From Bacteroidaceae bacterium (lineage in GTDB: Bacteria; Bacteroidota; Bacteroidia; Bacteroidales; Bacteroidaceae), in the NCBI GenBank assembly GCA_017429525.1, contig JAFROT010000038.1:1-39987 (forward strand): 39,987 nucleotides of DNA, written 5' to 3'. The position numbers were made by a program, and so were the translations under genes. This document shows positions 1 to 7,594 of the stretch, piece by piece; position 1 is the first letter of the stretch, and each line of letters begins with the position of its first letter. The notes below the pieces were generated by a model. The model saw nothing but the letters and a program-made list of their open reading frames with translations. It had not been told where the DNA came from and made no database searches.

Positions 1-2
1 GA

Positions 3-116
3 TCGATTGACAACTTTGCCAGTAATCTCTTTGCTGGGCTTATTGCTTACAATCTACTGCCGAAGAAGCCCGAGATGAACATCGAAATCATTGACAAAAC
101 CAGATTAATTGCATAA
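3..116 (+). pseudogene. C-terminal fragment of an IS982-type transposase
   Basis: An open frame enters from the left edge and stops at TAA 114-116, giving 37 residues that begin SIDNFASNLFAGLIAYN and continue with LLPKKPEMNIEIID. The 'DNF..NL..GLIAY...PKKP' pattern is what I recall for the last helix and tail of IS982-family DDE transposases in Bacteroidetes. Only the tail is in the window, so whether the element is intact upstream cannot be judged. The stop lies just before a stretch (about 120-137) that may be the right terminal inverted repeat, which would put the IS boundary inside the next gene's 3' end. The family call comes from pattern memory and not from a search. Confidence 0.6.
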
Positions 117-119
117 AGC

Positions 120-137
120 TTATACCGAACTCACGTT
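120..137. repeat. Possible terminal inverted repeat of the IS element
   Basis: The 18 bases TTATACCGAACTCACGTT follow the transposase stop by 3 bp and resemble the end sequences of IS982-like elements in Bacteroidales (remembered, not searched). The left end of the element is outside the window, so the inverted-repeat partner cannot be checked. On the minus strand these bases encode the last residues and the stop of the neighbouring CDS. Confidence 0.4.
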
Positions 138-866
138 AATATTAGAGTCCCACGACTCAACGGTTATCTTAAAATGACCGTCAGCATCCGTACGATATTG
201 AATGGTGTCGGATAATGTCAACAGGGCATTAGGAACTGCTTTTCCGTCCTGATCCCGAACATATCCTTCTTGCACATAATTGTTCATGGGGCGTTCTGCC
301 AGACGAATCTTAATGCGCACCTTTTTGTAAAGATAAAGTTTATCCGTTTGGCTATCATAACGGAAAGGGCATACCTTCACTAATATGGTATGTACAGCGT
401 AAAGCCAATCCTGCACCTGAGATAATGCCGCCATTTCTGACAATAGGCGAGTTTTGCCGTCTGTGGTGAAGGCGTAGAATGGAAGATTAGGAGCATCCTC
501 GTGTAAGGGCTCTGTCACACTTTCCCCGCGAATACATGGGTCGTCTAAGAAAAGGACTTCATCCTCTAACTCACAACTAACGCAATCTGCTGTGGCGACA
601 CGTTCGTCAGGATGGAGATAGAACTTGGGCAACCACCACATCAACTTTGCTTTCTCCCACTCAGGGTCCATATAACTGAAGGATGGGTCATCAGAAAAAT
701 GAATATGTTGGATATAATTAAGACCTCGTCTGTCCGTAACCACATTAAAATCGGCCTCAGAGAATACCATTGTAGTATCTATGACGCGATATGGAGCTTC
801 ATCCTGAGCCCGCATTCCCACTACCGAGAATGCGCAGAGCGCTATAATAAATAACACATATTTCAT
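120..866 (-). CDS. Secreted protein with C-terminal carboxypeptidase-regulatory-like segment, probably 3'-truncated
   Basis: A 248-residue protein with a clear signal peptide (MKYVLFIIALCAFSVVGMRAQ). The middle of about 170 residues matches no family I recognise. Residues of about 200-240 (YVRDQDGKAVPNALLTLSD, then TDADGHFKITV) look like the start of a carboxypeptidase-regulatory-like/CnaB-type beta-sandwich. That domain normally continues for several more strands, but here it ends abruptly at NVSSV-stop. These last residues are encoded by what looks like the terminal repeat of the adjacent IS, so the natural C-terminus was probably replaced by the insertion. A -7 promoter box lies 34 bp upstream. 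The product may still be secreted; its function is unknown. Confidence 0.7.
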   Translation of the reverse strand: MKYVLFIIALCAFSVVGMRAQDEAPYRVIDTTMVFSEADFNVVTDRRGLNYIQHIHFSDDPSFSYMDPEWEKAKLMWWLPKFYLHPDERVATADCVSCELEDEVLFLDDPCIRGESVTEPLHEDAPNLPFYAFTTDGKTRLLSEMAALSQVQDWLYAVHTILVKVCPFRYDSQTDKLYLYKKVRIKIRLAERPMNNYVQEGYVRDQDGKAVPNALLTLSDTIQYRTDADGHFKITVESWDSNINVSSV

Positions 867-899
867 TTCTGTAAGGCTTTTTTATTGTTGTTGATGCTG

Positions 900-929
900 C
901 AAAGGTAAAGATTATCCTCATCAAACAAA
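900..929 (-). promoter_or_regulatory. Bacteroidetes-type promoter of the secreted protein gene
   Basis: CAAAGGTA at 900-907 reads TACCTTTG on the minus strand, matching the -7 consensus TAnnTTTG. A CAAA (-33 TTTG) lies at 926-929 with 18-bp spacing, slightly short of the usual 19-21. Confidence 0.55.
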
Positions 930-996
930 GCGTTTTAGGCAACTTTATTCAATTGAGCCCTGATTTATTATCAACTCGACGCCTGCGGGTACTCTA

Positions 997-2193
997 TTAT
1001 TTCACTACCACCTTCTTCCCATCCTTGAAATATACTCCGCCACAAGTAGGTGGTGCGGCGAGGCGACGACCGCTGAGGTCGTAACTCTCTGAAGATTCTT
1101 CTGAAGGCGCGGTAGTCATGTTTTGGACAGGAAGTGCTTGTTCGAGCAATTCGGATTTTAATATTTCATAGACATCAGATTCTGTGTAAATCAGAAGTTT
1201 GTTTCCATATTGTCGCAAGTCATTCACCAACTCGCATGAAGTTTTCTTTATAGGATTTGTTTGTGGAAGACTCCACGTATTCCCGCCATCCGTCGAACAC
1301 ATAACTTTTATGTTATCATCCAAGACACCAGCTATATAAACTATTTCGCTATTTTCGTTGTCGTATTCTGTGAAATACCAATAGGCAAAACGTTGAGTAT
1401 CACCCCAATAGTTTTGCGTCTCCCAAGAATAACCATTATCAGAAGATGTATAGACCACGCCTTCACCACCAACGATCCATCTGACAGATTGGGTGGGATG
1501 AAAGGCAATACGATGAACACAATTGTCTCCTGGAAAATTCGGCGAAAGGACGTTCCATGTCTCTCCCCCATCATAGCTGAGATTAATTTGGGGGGATAAG
1601 GCATCATCTTCTCCACTATTGTATATTATCTCTGGATGTTGGGGGTGGTATCCAATGAATGCGGCAGTGCTATTTCCAAGAGAACAGTCTGCCAGTTGTT
1701 TCCAAGTCTGTCCGAAGTCTGATGATTGAAAGACCCCGAATGCCGTTGATAAAACGAGCAGTGTATTTGGGTCGGTCGGATGTTGGACTAAGTTCGTTAG
1801 CACGTTCCACCATCCTTGATTCTCCTCAAAGACATCTGGCGTAACGTCCTCATAGGTTTTCCCTCCATCATGCGTAAGGAGCAGGAAACATCCATCAATA
1901 TTATAACGTAAAGCAATCATATCCTCCCCCTTACGTACATAGTCTTGAAGGGGTATGTCCTTGAACCCAACTATTTGCCATGCACTTTCTTTTCGGGACA
2001 AATCCTTTGAGTAAAGGCCTTGATTGGTGCAAACATAAAGGATATCACCTTCAACATGCATTCGAGGTTGCGAACAGAGACCTTTCCGTTCACACTTGTC
2101 TATGCCCAAACCAAGGGCGTGGAACAATTGCCCATGCATGGCCACCGATATGAGTGCCGTAAGGGAGAGGATGAAGAATCTTTGTAGTTTCAT
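997..2193 (-). CDS. Secreted Asp-box (BNR/VPS10-like) beta-propeller protein with T9SS-like tail
   Basis: The frame is open up to 2247, but the start is placed at ATG 2193 because MKLQRFFILSLTALISVAMHGQ is a good signal peptide and a promoter sits between the two possible starts. The 398-residue protein carries five Asp-box motifs of the form DxGxTW/Y (DGGKTYEDV, DFGQTWKQL, DGGETWNVL, DNGYSWETQ, DGGNTWSLP). These are typical of sialidase/sortilin-like propellers and photosystem-stability-factor-like proteins. No sialidase RIP motif or catalytic arginine triad is evident, so it is more likely a binding or structural propeller than a sialidase. The end (YDLSGRRL, then GGVYFKDGKKVVVK) is the short tail common on Prevotella/Bacteroides surface proteins. 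Confidence 0.75.
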   Translation of the reverse strand: MKLQRFFILSLTALISVAMHGQLFHALGLGIDKCERKGLCSQPRMHVEGDILYVCTNQGLYSKDLSRKESAWQIVGFKDIPLQDYVRKGEDMIALRYNIDGCFLLLTHDGGKTYEDVTPDVFEENQGWWNVLTNLVQHPTDPNTLLVLSTAFGVFQSSDFGQTWKQLADCSLGNSTAAFIGYHPQHPEIIYNSGEDDALSPQINLSYDGGETWNVLSPNFPGDNCVHRIAFHPTQSVRWIVGGEGVVYTSSDNGYSWETQNYWGDTQRFAYWYFTEYDNENSEIVYIAGVLDDNIKVMCSTDGGNTWSLPQTNPIKKTSCELVNDLRQYGNKLLIYTESDVYEILKSELLEQALPVQNMTTAPSEESSESYDLSGRRLAAPPTCGGVYFKDGKKVVVK

Positions 2194-2216
2194 ATACGTT
2201 TGAGTATTAGCTACTG

Positions 2217-2248
2217 CAAAAGTATGAAAGAATTGATGATTAAGCAAA
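2217..2248 (-). promoter_or_regulatory. Promoter of the Asp-box protein gene
   Basis: CAAAAGTA at 2217-2224 (minus-strand TACTTTTG, -7) is followed after exactly 20 bp by CAAA at 2245-2248 (minus-strand TTTG, -33). This is a full match to the Bacteroidetes sigma-70 consensus TTTG-N19-21-TAnnTTTG. It lies downstream of the long-frame ATG region and supports the start at 2193. Confidence 0.7.
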
Positions 2249-2267
2249 TATTTAAGTCATATTTTTA

Positions 2268-3962
2268 TCAGTTTCCGATTTTAAGAGTTGTTCCTAATGG
2301 CACTGTCGTGGAATTTTTAAACTCTACGTACCTAGCTTTCATTGTGATATCACCTTGACCAAGCATGACATCCCCATACGCTTGTGTGTTAGTAACATCC
2401 CTTCCCACATATATACTGTCTGCAGAAATCACTCTTGAACCGGTGATGGTATCATTCTGAATATAAACAGTACCAGGGGTATTAATCACAGAACTATATG
2501 CATCCACAAGTCCATATCCATATTCGTTATTCCAGAAACCATCAGGCTTCGTGACATTGAAATTAACTCCAGGCAGCTTCTTCGCATTACTGTGAATAAT
2601 ACTATTGACTTGATTAACTGTCAACTCTGAGTTTCGTTCTAATATCAAGGCAGCCACTCCGGCAACATGTGGACACGCCATTGATGTTCCGCTATCATAT
2701 CCTACCGTGTCATTAGGAAGCGTCGAAAGAATGTTAACTCCAGGTGCAACTATATCTAGCGCTGTTCCATAATTTGAACTAGGTGCTCTCATTCCAGTAT
2801 TGTTAATTGAGCCGACTGCCAGAATCGTATCATTGCAATTTGCCGGATAACTCACATTATTACTGTAGCCATTACCAGAAGCAAAGACTATGACACAACC
2901 TTTTCCATGACGACCATATTTGAAAGCGTCGTGTATGGCTTCGTCTATAGCTGAATGCTGTGTTGAAGAAAGCCACGAATTTGAGATAATATCAACGCCA
3001 TTTTGATAAGCCCATACAATTCCATCCGCCCTTTTCAATCGGCTATTGGTTGTTACTGCTAACGAATTACTTATAGAGACAATAGTAGCTTCCGGTGCCA
3101 CACCTGCAATTTGGATGCCATTATCCTTTATAGCGGCGGCTATTCCTGCGCAATGAGTAGCATGATCTCCATGGACTATACTTGGCGAAGAATTTGTTTC
3201 TGTGTCATAACTTAAATTGCTAATATGAGCAGCCAGATCAATATGGCTTAAATCCACTCCTTGATCCAGAATTGCAATTTTAATGTTTTTTCCTGTCGCA
3301 TAATTCCATGCAGTGCATACGGAGATATCAATGTCTGTATAAACATTGTTATGAAGCCCCCATTGTTGATTAAACATAGGGTCGTTAGAACAAAGTAAAT
3401 CATTGGAACATAAGTCTGGTACAGACGCCGCAAATTTTCCACTTTCCCATAGAGCATTAGCTATTTCCAAGGCATTTTTCCCTGTTTCCGAAGTGATTGA
3501 CAAGATATACCATAAAGGCATTAATGGATCTTGCCTGATTATTTCAAGACCAAGGTCTTGGGCATATGAACGAAGAATGTCTATATCTTCTTCTTTTTTC
3601 AGTCGCAGATTTAAATATGGGGTCAAAAAGACTTCTGTATTGTTAGATGTTTTATAGCTTGGAGTTAACAATACAGATTTAGCATCTTTTTCCCATGAAT
3701 CTGAAAAGGTTAAATTCTCATAAGCTGAACGGGAAACAATAAAGATATCAAAAGTCTCATCTTTTATTTGTTCCACGACTTTGACTTTTCCCAAAAGTCT
3801 CTTTACAGCGTTCTTATTATCCTTGTATATACTAACACAGACTTTATTATCATTTTCAATTAAAGGGATTCTCTTTTCTTTATAATAATAGTAATCTGTT
3901 TTTGCTCTTACTGTGCTGACACACATCAAGAGACATAAAAGGCATGTAAACTTACTCATCAT
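2268..3962 (-). CDS. Secreted subtilisin-like serine protease (S8)
   Basis: A 564-residue preproprotein with signal peptide MMSKFTCLLCLLMCVSTVRA. Residues of about 25-180 form a pro-region like those of fervidolysin-type subtilases. The S8 domain spans about 200-490. The catalytic Asp is D233 (IAILDQGVDLSH), His is H267 (DHATHCAGIAAA), the oxyanion Asn is N364 (ASGNG) and Ser is S427 (GTSMACPHVAG). The usual HGTH motif reads HATH. The last 60 residues (GDITMKARYVEFKNSTTVPLG) form a short beta-repeat module often seen after Bacteroidetes surface enzymes, and no T9SS domain follows. The gene starts 11 bp after the stop of the S74-like/T9SS gene, so the two are very probably cotranscribed and the protease may process that surface protein. 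Base composition is AT-rich compared with the core genes. Confidence 0.9.
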   Translation of the reverse strand: MMSKFTCLLCLLMCVSTVRAKTDYYYYKEKRIPLIENDNKVCVSIYKDNKNAVKRLLGKVKVVEQIKDETFDIFIVSRSAYENLTFSDSWEKDAKSVLLTPSYKTSNNTEVFLTPYLNLRLKKEEDIDILRSYAQDLGLEIIRQDPLMPLWYILSITSETGKNALEIANALWESGKFAASVPDLCSNDLLCSNDPMFNQQWGLHNNVYTDIDISVCTAWNYATGKNIKIAILDQGVDLSHIDLAAHISNLSYDTETNSSPSIVHGDHATHCAGIAAAIKDNGIQIAGVAPEATIVSISNSLAVTTNSRLKRADGIVWAYQNGVDIISNSWLSSTQHSAIDEAIHDAFKYGRHGKGCVIVFASGNGYSNNVSYPANCNDTILAVGSINNTGMRAPSSNYGTALDIVAPGVNILSTLPNDTVGYDSGTSMACPHVAGVAALILERNSELTVNQVNSIIHSNAKKLPGVNFNVTKPDGFWNNEYGYGLVDAYSSVINTPGTVYIQNDTITGSRVISADSIYVGRDVTNTQAYGDVMLGQGDITMKARYVEFKNSTTVPLGTTLKIGN

Positions 3963-3973
3963 AGCTATCTTTT

Positions 3974-5149
3974 TTACTTTTCTACAATCATTCTTTTTGT
4001 TTCCACTACTTTGCCATCTGCTATAAGGCTATAGAGGTACATGCCATCGGTGAGGGTAGCGGCATTGAGTGTCACGGCCTGCTTGCCACGGGCTGCGATA
4101 TCAATCTGCTGGAGCTTCTTGCCAGTGAGGTCATAGACATAGATGAAGGCTGTCTGTACATCCTCGGGGATGCTGACCTCGATAGTTGTTGACGTGCCGA
4201 AGGGGTTTGGTTTGTTCTGAGCAAGAGAAAGCATCGTGACATTTTCGGCCATTTCATCGGTATTTGTAGCCTGCGACTTGACCTTCTTGACGTCTCCATC
4301 GCCACCTTCAAGGACTTCAATCTTTGCGTTGAGCTCATTGATGGCCTGCACGAGAATGGGCACCATCTCAACGTAATTGATACTCTTCGTGCCGTCCTCA
4401 TTGTCATAGACGAGGTCGGGGAAGACCTCTTCAAGCTCTTCGGCCGAGAGGCCGTAATGGCGTTTGGTAACATTTTGGGATATCTTTCTTGTAGGAACCT
4501 CTTTCGCCATTCCCGTTGTCAATGTTGAATCAAGGTAATCAGCCATGACCTCTTTATATTGAGGCGCCTCAATGTAAAATTCTCCCGCTTGAAGAGTGGA
4601 TAATTGAGACATTACGGAGCGATGAAGGCCGTTCATAGATGAGGATGATCTAAGTGAAAGAGGAGCAACGTTAACAAGGGTTCCACATATAACGCCATCA
4701 ACATATAAATTATCTGTCGTCTTTACTTTGCCATCAAAAAAACCTGCAAATAGAGTACCAACATCTAAATATGACATCGTGTTTGTCCCATAAATTGCAG
4801 CACCAATAGTTGTCATTGGCGTCTCAGGAACATTCCCGTAAACTCCAAAATTAAACTTATATGCATCTTCTGCATGGCCGACAATTCCTATGGATTTCCG
4901 TGTTTGATGATTAGGGTCTGAAACATATCCATTATAATTCACTCCGACTTGGCTGATAATACCCATGTTATCTGAATAAGGGCTTCCGACAAGTGTGTTA
5001 TATATGCCATAGGGTTGAATCGTCGTTGGACCATACTGTTCTATTTTTACACATGGGGTTTTTGTTAATCCAGAGGACAAAACCTGAAGTTGTGCCTGTG
5101 CTCCCAATGAGAACAGGATAGGAATGGTTAGTATAAATATCTTTTTCAT
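3974..5149 (-). CDS. Surface protein with S74-like intramolecular chaperone domain and T9SS sorting domain
   Basis: The start is set at ATG 5149 (MKKIFILTIPILFSLGAQAQ, signal peptide); ATG 5155 is equally possible. Of 391 residues, about 21-170 form a Gly-rich fibre-like head (repeated G-x-x-G and VYG/IYG turns). About 180-280 match the S74 tail-fibre chaperone core (HYGLSAEELEEVFPDLVYD, DGTKSINYVEMVPILVQAI), followed by a short coiled coil. About 308-391 are a classic T9SS type A sorting domain (NKPNPF, then IYVYDLTGKKLQQ, DGMYLYSLIADGKVVETKRM). T9SS would secrete it and anchor it to the cell surface, where S74 domains trimerise fibres. The usual SDxRxK motif before the S74 core, tied to self-cleavage in phage endosialidases, is not seen. 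Composition changes from AT-rich (head) to GC-rich (core and tail) near 4490. Confidence 0.8.
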   Translation of the reverse strand: MKKIFILTIPILFSLGAQAQLQVLSSGLTKTPCVKIEQYGPTTIQPYGIYNTLVGSPYSDNMGIISQVGVNYNGYVSDPNHQTRKSIGIVGHAEDAYKFNFGVYGNVPETPMTTIGAAIYGTNTMSYLDVGTLFAGFFDGKVKTTDNLYVDGVICGTLVNVAPLSLRSSSSMNGLHRSVMSQLSTLQAGEFYIEAPQYKEVMADYLDSTLTTGMAKEVPTRKISQNVTKRHYGLSAEELEEVFPDLVYDNEDGTKSINYVEMVPILVQAINELNAKIEVLEGGDGDVKKVKSQATNTDEMAENVTMLSLAQNKPNPFGTSTTIEVSIPEDVQTAFIYVYDLTGKKLQQIDIAARGKQAVTLNAATLTDGMYLYSLIADGKVVETKRMIVEK

Positions 5150-5185
5150 TGTCATATAAGTTAGTTGTTGGTTAATTGAAGAGTT

Positions 5186-5234
5186 CAAAAAAGGATTCCA
5201 TCGAAGAATGCAGCAGGCAATCCTCGATGGAATC
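5186..5234 (-). terminator. Rho-independent terminator after the DUF3244 gene
   Basis: An 11-bp perfect inverted repeat (GATTCCATCGA at 5194-5204 with TCGATGGAATC at 5224-5234) encloses 19 nt. On the minus strand it is followed by CC and six T (5187-5192). It separates the DUF3244 transcript from the S74-like gene, although no good -7 box for the latter is seen between this hairpin and its ATG, so read-through is possible. Confidence 0.75.
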
Positions 5235-5246
5235 GGCAGAAAAAGG

Positions 5247-5615
5247 TTACAGGATAATCACGCCATGGAAGAGCCAGTTGCCACGGATTATTTGCAGTTC
5301 ATATGTACCATTAAAACTTATAGGCAAGTTTAGGAATATAGTACCTACAGGAATTACAATGCTGTAGACTTCATTACTATTTGTGTCCACTAATTGAAGT
5401 GTAGAGCCATCGCATGACGTTGCAAATATCAGCCTATGGCTGTCCTGATAAATGATTGGAGGACGAACGGGGGCCTTTGGATTGGGATCTAATGGAGATG
5501 TCGGATCTACATAAGATGTCGTCAAAGGAACCAGTGTCCCATCATCGGGATCTTGAGAGGCAATTGTCGGTAGTGCGCAAATAGATACCAATAACAAAGT
5601 GATAATCTTTTTCAT
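5247..5615 (-). CDS. Small secreted DUF3244-type beta-sandwich protein
   Basis: A 122-residue protein with signal peptide MKKIITLLLVSICALPTIAS, then a Pro/Asp-rich linker (PLDPNPKAPVRPP) and a small all-beta domain (GSTLQLVDTNSNEVYSIVIP, then NLPISFNGTYELQIIRGNW). The pattern 'L.l.l.d..G..vy...i......i.L...l..G.Y.l.i..g' fits DUF3244, a family of short exported Bacteroidetes proteins of unknown function. It has its own -7 box upstream and a strong terminator 13 bp downstream, so it is probably monocistronic. Nothing in the sequence indicates a ligand or enzyme activity. Confidence 0.7.
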   Translation of the reverse strand: MKKIITLLLVSICALPTIASQDPDDGTLVPLTTSYVDPTSPLDPNPKAPVRPPIIYQDSHRLIFATSCDGSTLQLVDTNSNEVYSIVIPVGTIFLNLPISFNGTYELQIIRGNWLFHGVIIL

Positions 5616-5673
5616 GTTTGTTTCGTTTTAATGGTTGACAATGTTTTTGAGAGGTGATACTGTTTTCCAACTG

Positions 5674-5704
5674 CAAAGGTAAGGTGTTCGCTTCATAAAT
5701 TAAA
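5674..5704 (-). promoter_or_regulatory. Promoter of the DUF3244 gene
   Basis: CAAAGGTA at 5674-5681 (minus-strand TACCTTTG, -7), with TAAA at 5701-5704 in the -33 position after 19 bp (one mismatch to CAAA). The position 59 bp upstream of the ATG is typical for this group. Confidence 0.55.
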
Positions 5705-5776
5705 GATAGAGGGCATTTAAAAAATAAACACCCTCCCAATACTGATAAACGATTGATGTGCGATGATGGTTACCTG

Positions 5777-7570
5777 CTATTCTTTGATGAGTTTTTTACG
5801 AAGGTTCGCAGCAAGTGAAGATGCTCCTTCGGAATTGAATAGGACATGGTTGATTTGACTCATCAGGCCTGTTACTCGTTGGGGTGTTAGATTTAGGAGA
5901 AAAGCAATATCACTATTATGAAGGCCTAAGCTGAGCAGGGCACAGACATCCCATTCATTCTCAGAAAATGAGGAGGATTGGTTTCCTACGAAGTCTTTGA
6001 AATGTGGAAAAGCCTTAATGAAAATATCATGCAATCTGTTTATTTCTTTCGCTTTAAGTGGCCGACGACGAAAGATGGAGTGATCTATGACAGATTGTGT
6101 GACAGTATGGGAATAAAAATCTTTCTTCGCTAGTAGAAGTTCTTGTTCTCTCTCTATCTGTTGCTTCTCCTCCACTATACTCTCTAATGTCTCGCGTGTC
6201 TGACGATACTGTTCTGAGATGAATGCCAACGTTTTCTCTTTGCGTCGTCTGTCTTCTTTTATACGATGATATGCCACAAATAGCACTAATAAAAGAGCTA
6301 TTGCAATCATCAATAAAAAGCTCATTTCTCTGGCATGTCTCTCCTGCCTCTCTGCCTCTTGAAGATGAAGATTGTATTTGTAAAGCATCTGGGTGCTATG
6401 GACTGCACTGGAATTCATCTTCCGGTGCATCGCATCGTTGGCATCAGCGTATAGACGTGCATACTTAGAAACTGAATCAGGAAGATGCTTTTTATCATAG
6501 ACAGACAAAAGCCCACGATATGCCGCTTCATAAACATCGGGTAATATAGCCTTTCGATAGTAGTGTTCTGCTGAATCAAGCTGGTTTACTCCATTGTAAT
6601 AATCTCCAATAGTTGCATAAAAGGATTCCCGACCTGAATTGAGATTCCCTCTTTCATCGAAGATGCCACCTCTTTTTCTGATGGTATCTATCAGTTCCTT
6701 TGCTTCCTCAAATTGTTTTCGCTGGATTAGAAAATACACTAACGCAACATTCACCCTGGCGGCTTCTTGCTCATACCCAAATTGAAGAAATTTCTTCTCT
6801 GCTTCTTGCGTAACTTGGATGATGTGGTCTGTATCGGATAGAAGGTAATAGGGCCTCATCAGACAGGCATATCCAGAGATTGCATTTAAGGTGTCTTTCA
6901 GTATCCAAGAATAATAATTGCATTTGTCCTGTGCCTCGAGCTCGTCTTCTGGCAGATTCTGAGCATGAAAGACCTCGGCCATCTGGCCGTAGACGGCACG
7001 CAAGGTGCGGAAGTCGCAGTCTGCAGAAGTCGTATCGGCCTTGGAGATAGCAGTCTGATAGTTCTCAATGGCCAATGGGGCATCGCCCATGTCAGCATGT
7101 GCACGGCCGAGGAGGTAGTAGGCAAGAAGACGGTCGTTGGCACTGTGCCAGAAATGATCGTAATGCTTGACTATTCTCATTGCCAAACTGTCAGAGGTGA
7201 AAACGAAACCCGAGCGGTTCAGCGAGTCGGCCTGACGGAGCAGGGCGTCATAGCGGCTGCCCGTGCAAGAGGATAAAACGAAAACGGCAACGAAGACCCA
7301 CCCCCAACCCCTCCCGTCAGGGAGGGGAGAAAGACCCACCCCCAGGCCCCTCCCGTCAGGGAGGGGAGAGAGACCCGCCCCAAAACCCCTCCCATCAGGG
7401 AGGGGAGTGGCTGGCGCGATGTTGGAGAACGGCCTTGACGTGAGCTTGTCGAATCGTCTTGACGTGAGCCTGTCGAACAGTCTTGATGTGAGCATGCCGA
7501 ATCGTCTTGACGTAAGCTTGCCGAACCGTTTTATATGACTATCGTGCAGGTGGCTCATGAGCTGTATCAT
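5777..7570 (-). CDS. Membrane TPR sensor lipoprotein with C-terminal HTH-like domain and repeat-built N-terminus
   Basis: The ATG at 7570 is chosen because the longer frame would need a TTG start that overlaps the -7 box. Of 597 residues, 14-46 are four 8-residue repeats (LTSRRF type) and 56-90 are three 13-residue repeats (PLPDGRGxGxGLS). A short hydrophobic stretch and lipobox follow (VFVAVFVLSSC, Cys at about 102). TPR-like helices cover about 110-385 and one transmembrane segment 416-434 (SFLLMIAIALLLVLFVAYH). A coiled coil covers 440-485, and a LuxR-like helix-turn-helix about 535-580 (FSENEWDVCALLSLGLHNSD, LTPQRVTGLMSQIN). The family is common in Bacteroidales: periplasmic TPRs sense a signal and the cytoplasmic HTH presumably controls transcription. 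The target is unknown; the adjacent surface genes are candidates. An N-region of about 90 residues before the lipobox is highly abnormal. Composition changes from GC-rich to AT-rich near 6930. Confidence 0.8.
   Translation of the reverse strand: MIQLMSHLHDSHIKRFGKLTSRRFGMLTSRLFDRLTSRRFDKLTSRPFSNIAPATPLPDGRGFGAGLSPLPDGRGLGVGLSPLPDGRGWGWVFVAVFVLSSCTGSRYDALLRQADSLNRSGFVFTSDSLAMRIVKHYDHFWHSANDRLLAYYLLGRAHADMGDAPLAIENYQTAISKADTTSADCDFRTLRAVYGQMAEVFHAQNLPEDELEAQDKCNYYSWILKDTLNAISGYACLMRPYYLLSDTDHIIQVTQEAEKKFLQFGYEQEAARVNVALVYFLIQRKQFEEAKELIDTIRKRGGIFDERGNLNSGRESFYATIGDYYNGVNQLDSAEHYYRKAILPDVYEAAYRGLLSVYDKKHLPDSVSKYARLYADANDAMHRKMNSSAVHSTQMLYKYNLHLQEAERQERHAREMSFLLMIAIALLLVLFVAYHRIKEDRRRKEKTLAFISEQYRQTRETLESIVEEKQQIEREQELLLAKKDFYSHTVTQSVIDHSIFRRRPLKAKEINRLHDIFIKAFPHFKDFVGNQSSSFSENEWDVCALLSLGLHNSDIAFLLNLTPQRVTGLMSQINHVLFNSEGASSLAANLRKKLIKE
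7308..7405. repeat. Three 39-bp repeats, each with a perfect 8-bp-stem hairpin
   Basis: The palindrome CCCCTCCCGTCAGGGAGGGG (8-bp stem, 4-nt loop) occurs at 7308-7327 and 7347-7366, and with loop ATCA at 7386-7405. The copies are exactly 39 bp apart. The period is a multiple of three, so each copy adds PLPDGRGxGxGLS to the sensor protein on the minus strand. On the plus strand the same repeats read PLPSGRGERP. The design resembles mobile palindromic elements that insert in frame into genes. Confidence 0.85.
7434..7529. repeat. Four 24-bp tandem repeats
   Basis: Four contiguous units at 7434-7457, 7458-7481, 7482-7505 and 7506-7529 share the core CTTGACGTGAGCNTGNCGAA. Each encodes eight residues (consensus LTSRRFDK) in the N-terminus of the TPR sensor on the minus strand. 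The unit differs completely from the 39-bp repeats immediately downstream in the gene. Confidence 0.9.
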
Positions 7571-7594
7571 CTTACCTTTGTTGTTTTCATGCGG

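Noticed and set aside
997-2193. Sialidase
   Set aside because: Asp boxes are present, but no RIP motif or catalytic Arg/Tyr/Glu set is visible.
7263-7538. Plus-strand frame with PLPSGRGERP repeats
   Set aside because: Open only because both repeat periods are multiples of three; the minus strand carries the sensor gene with lipobox, TPRs and HTH.
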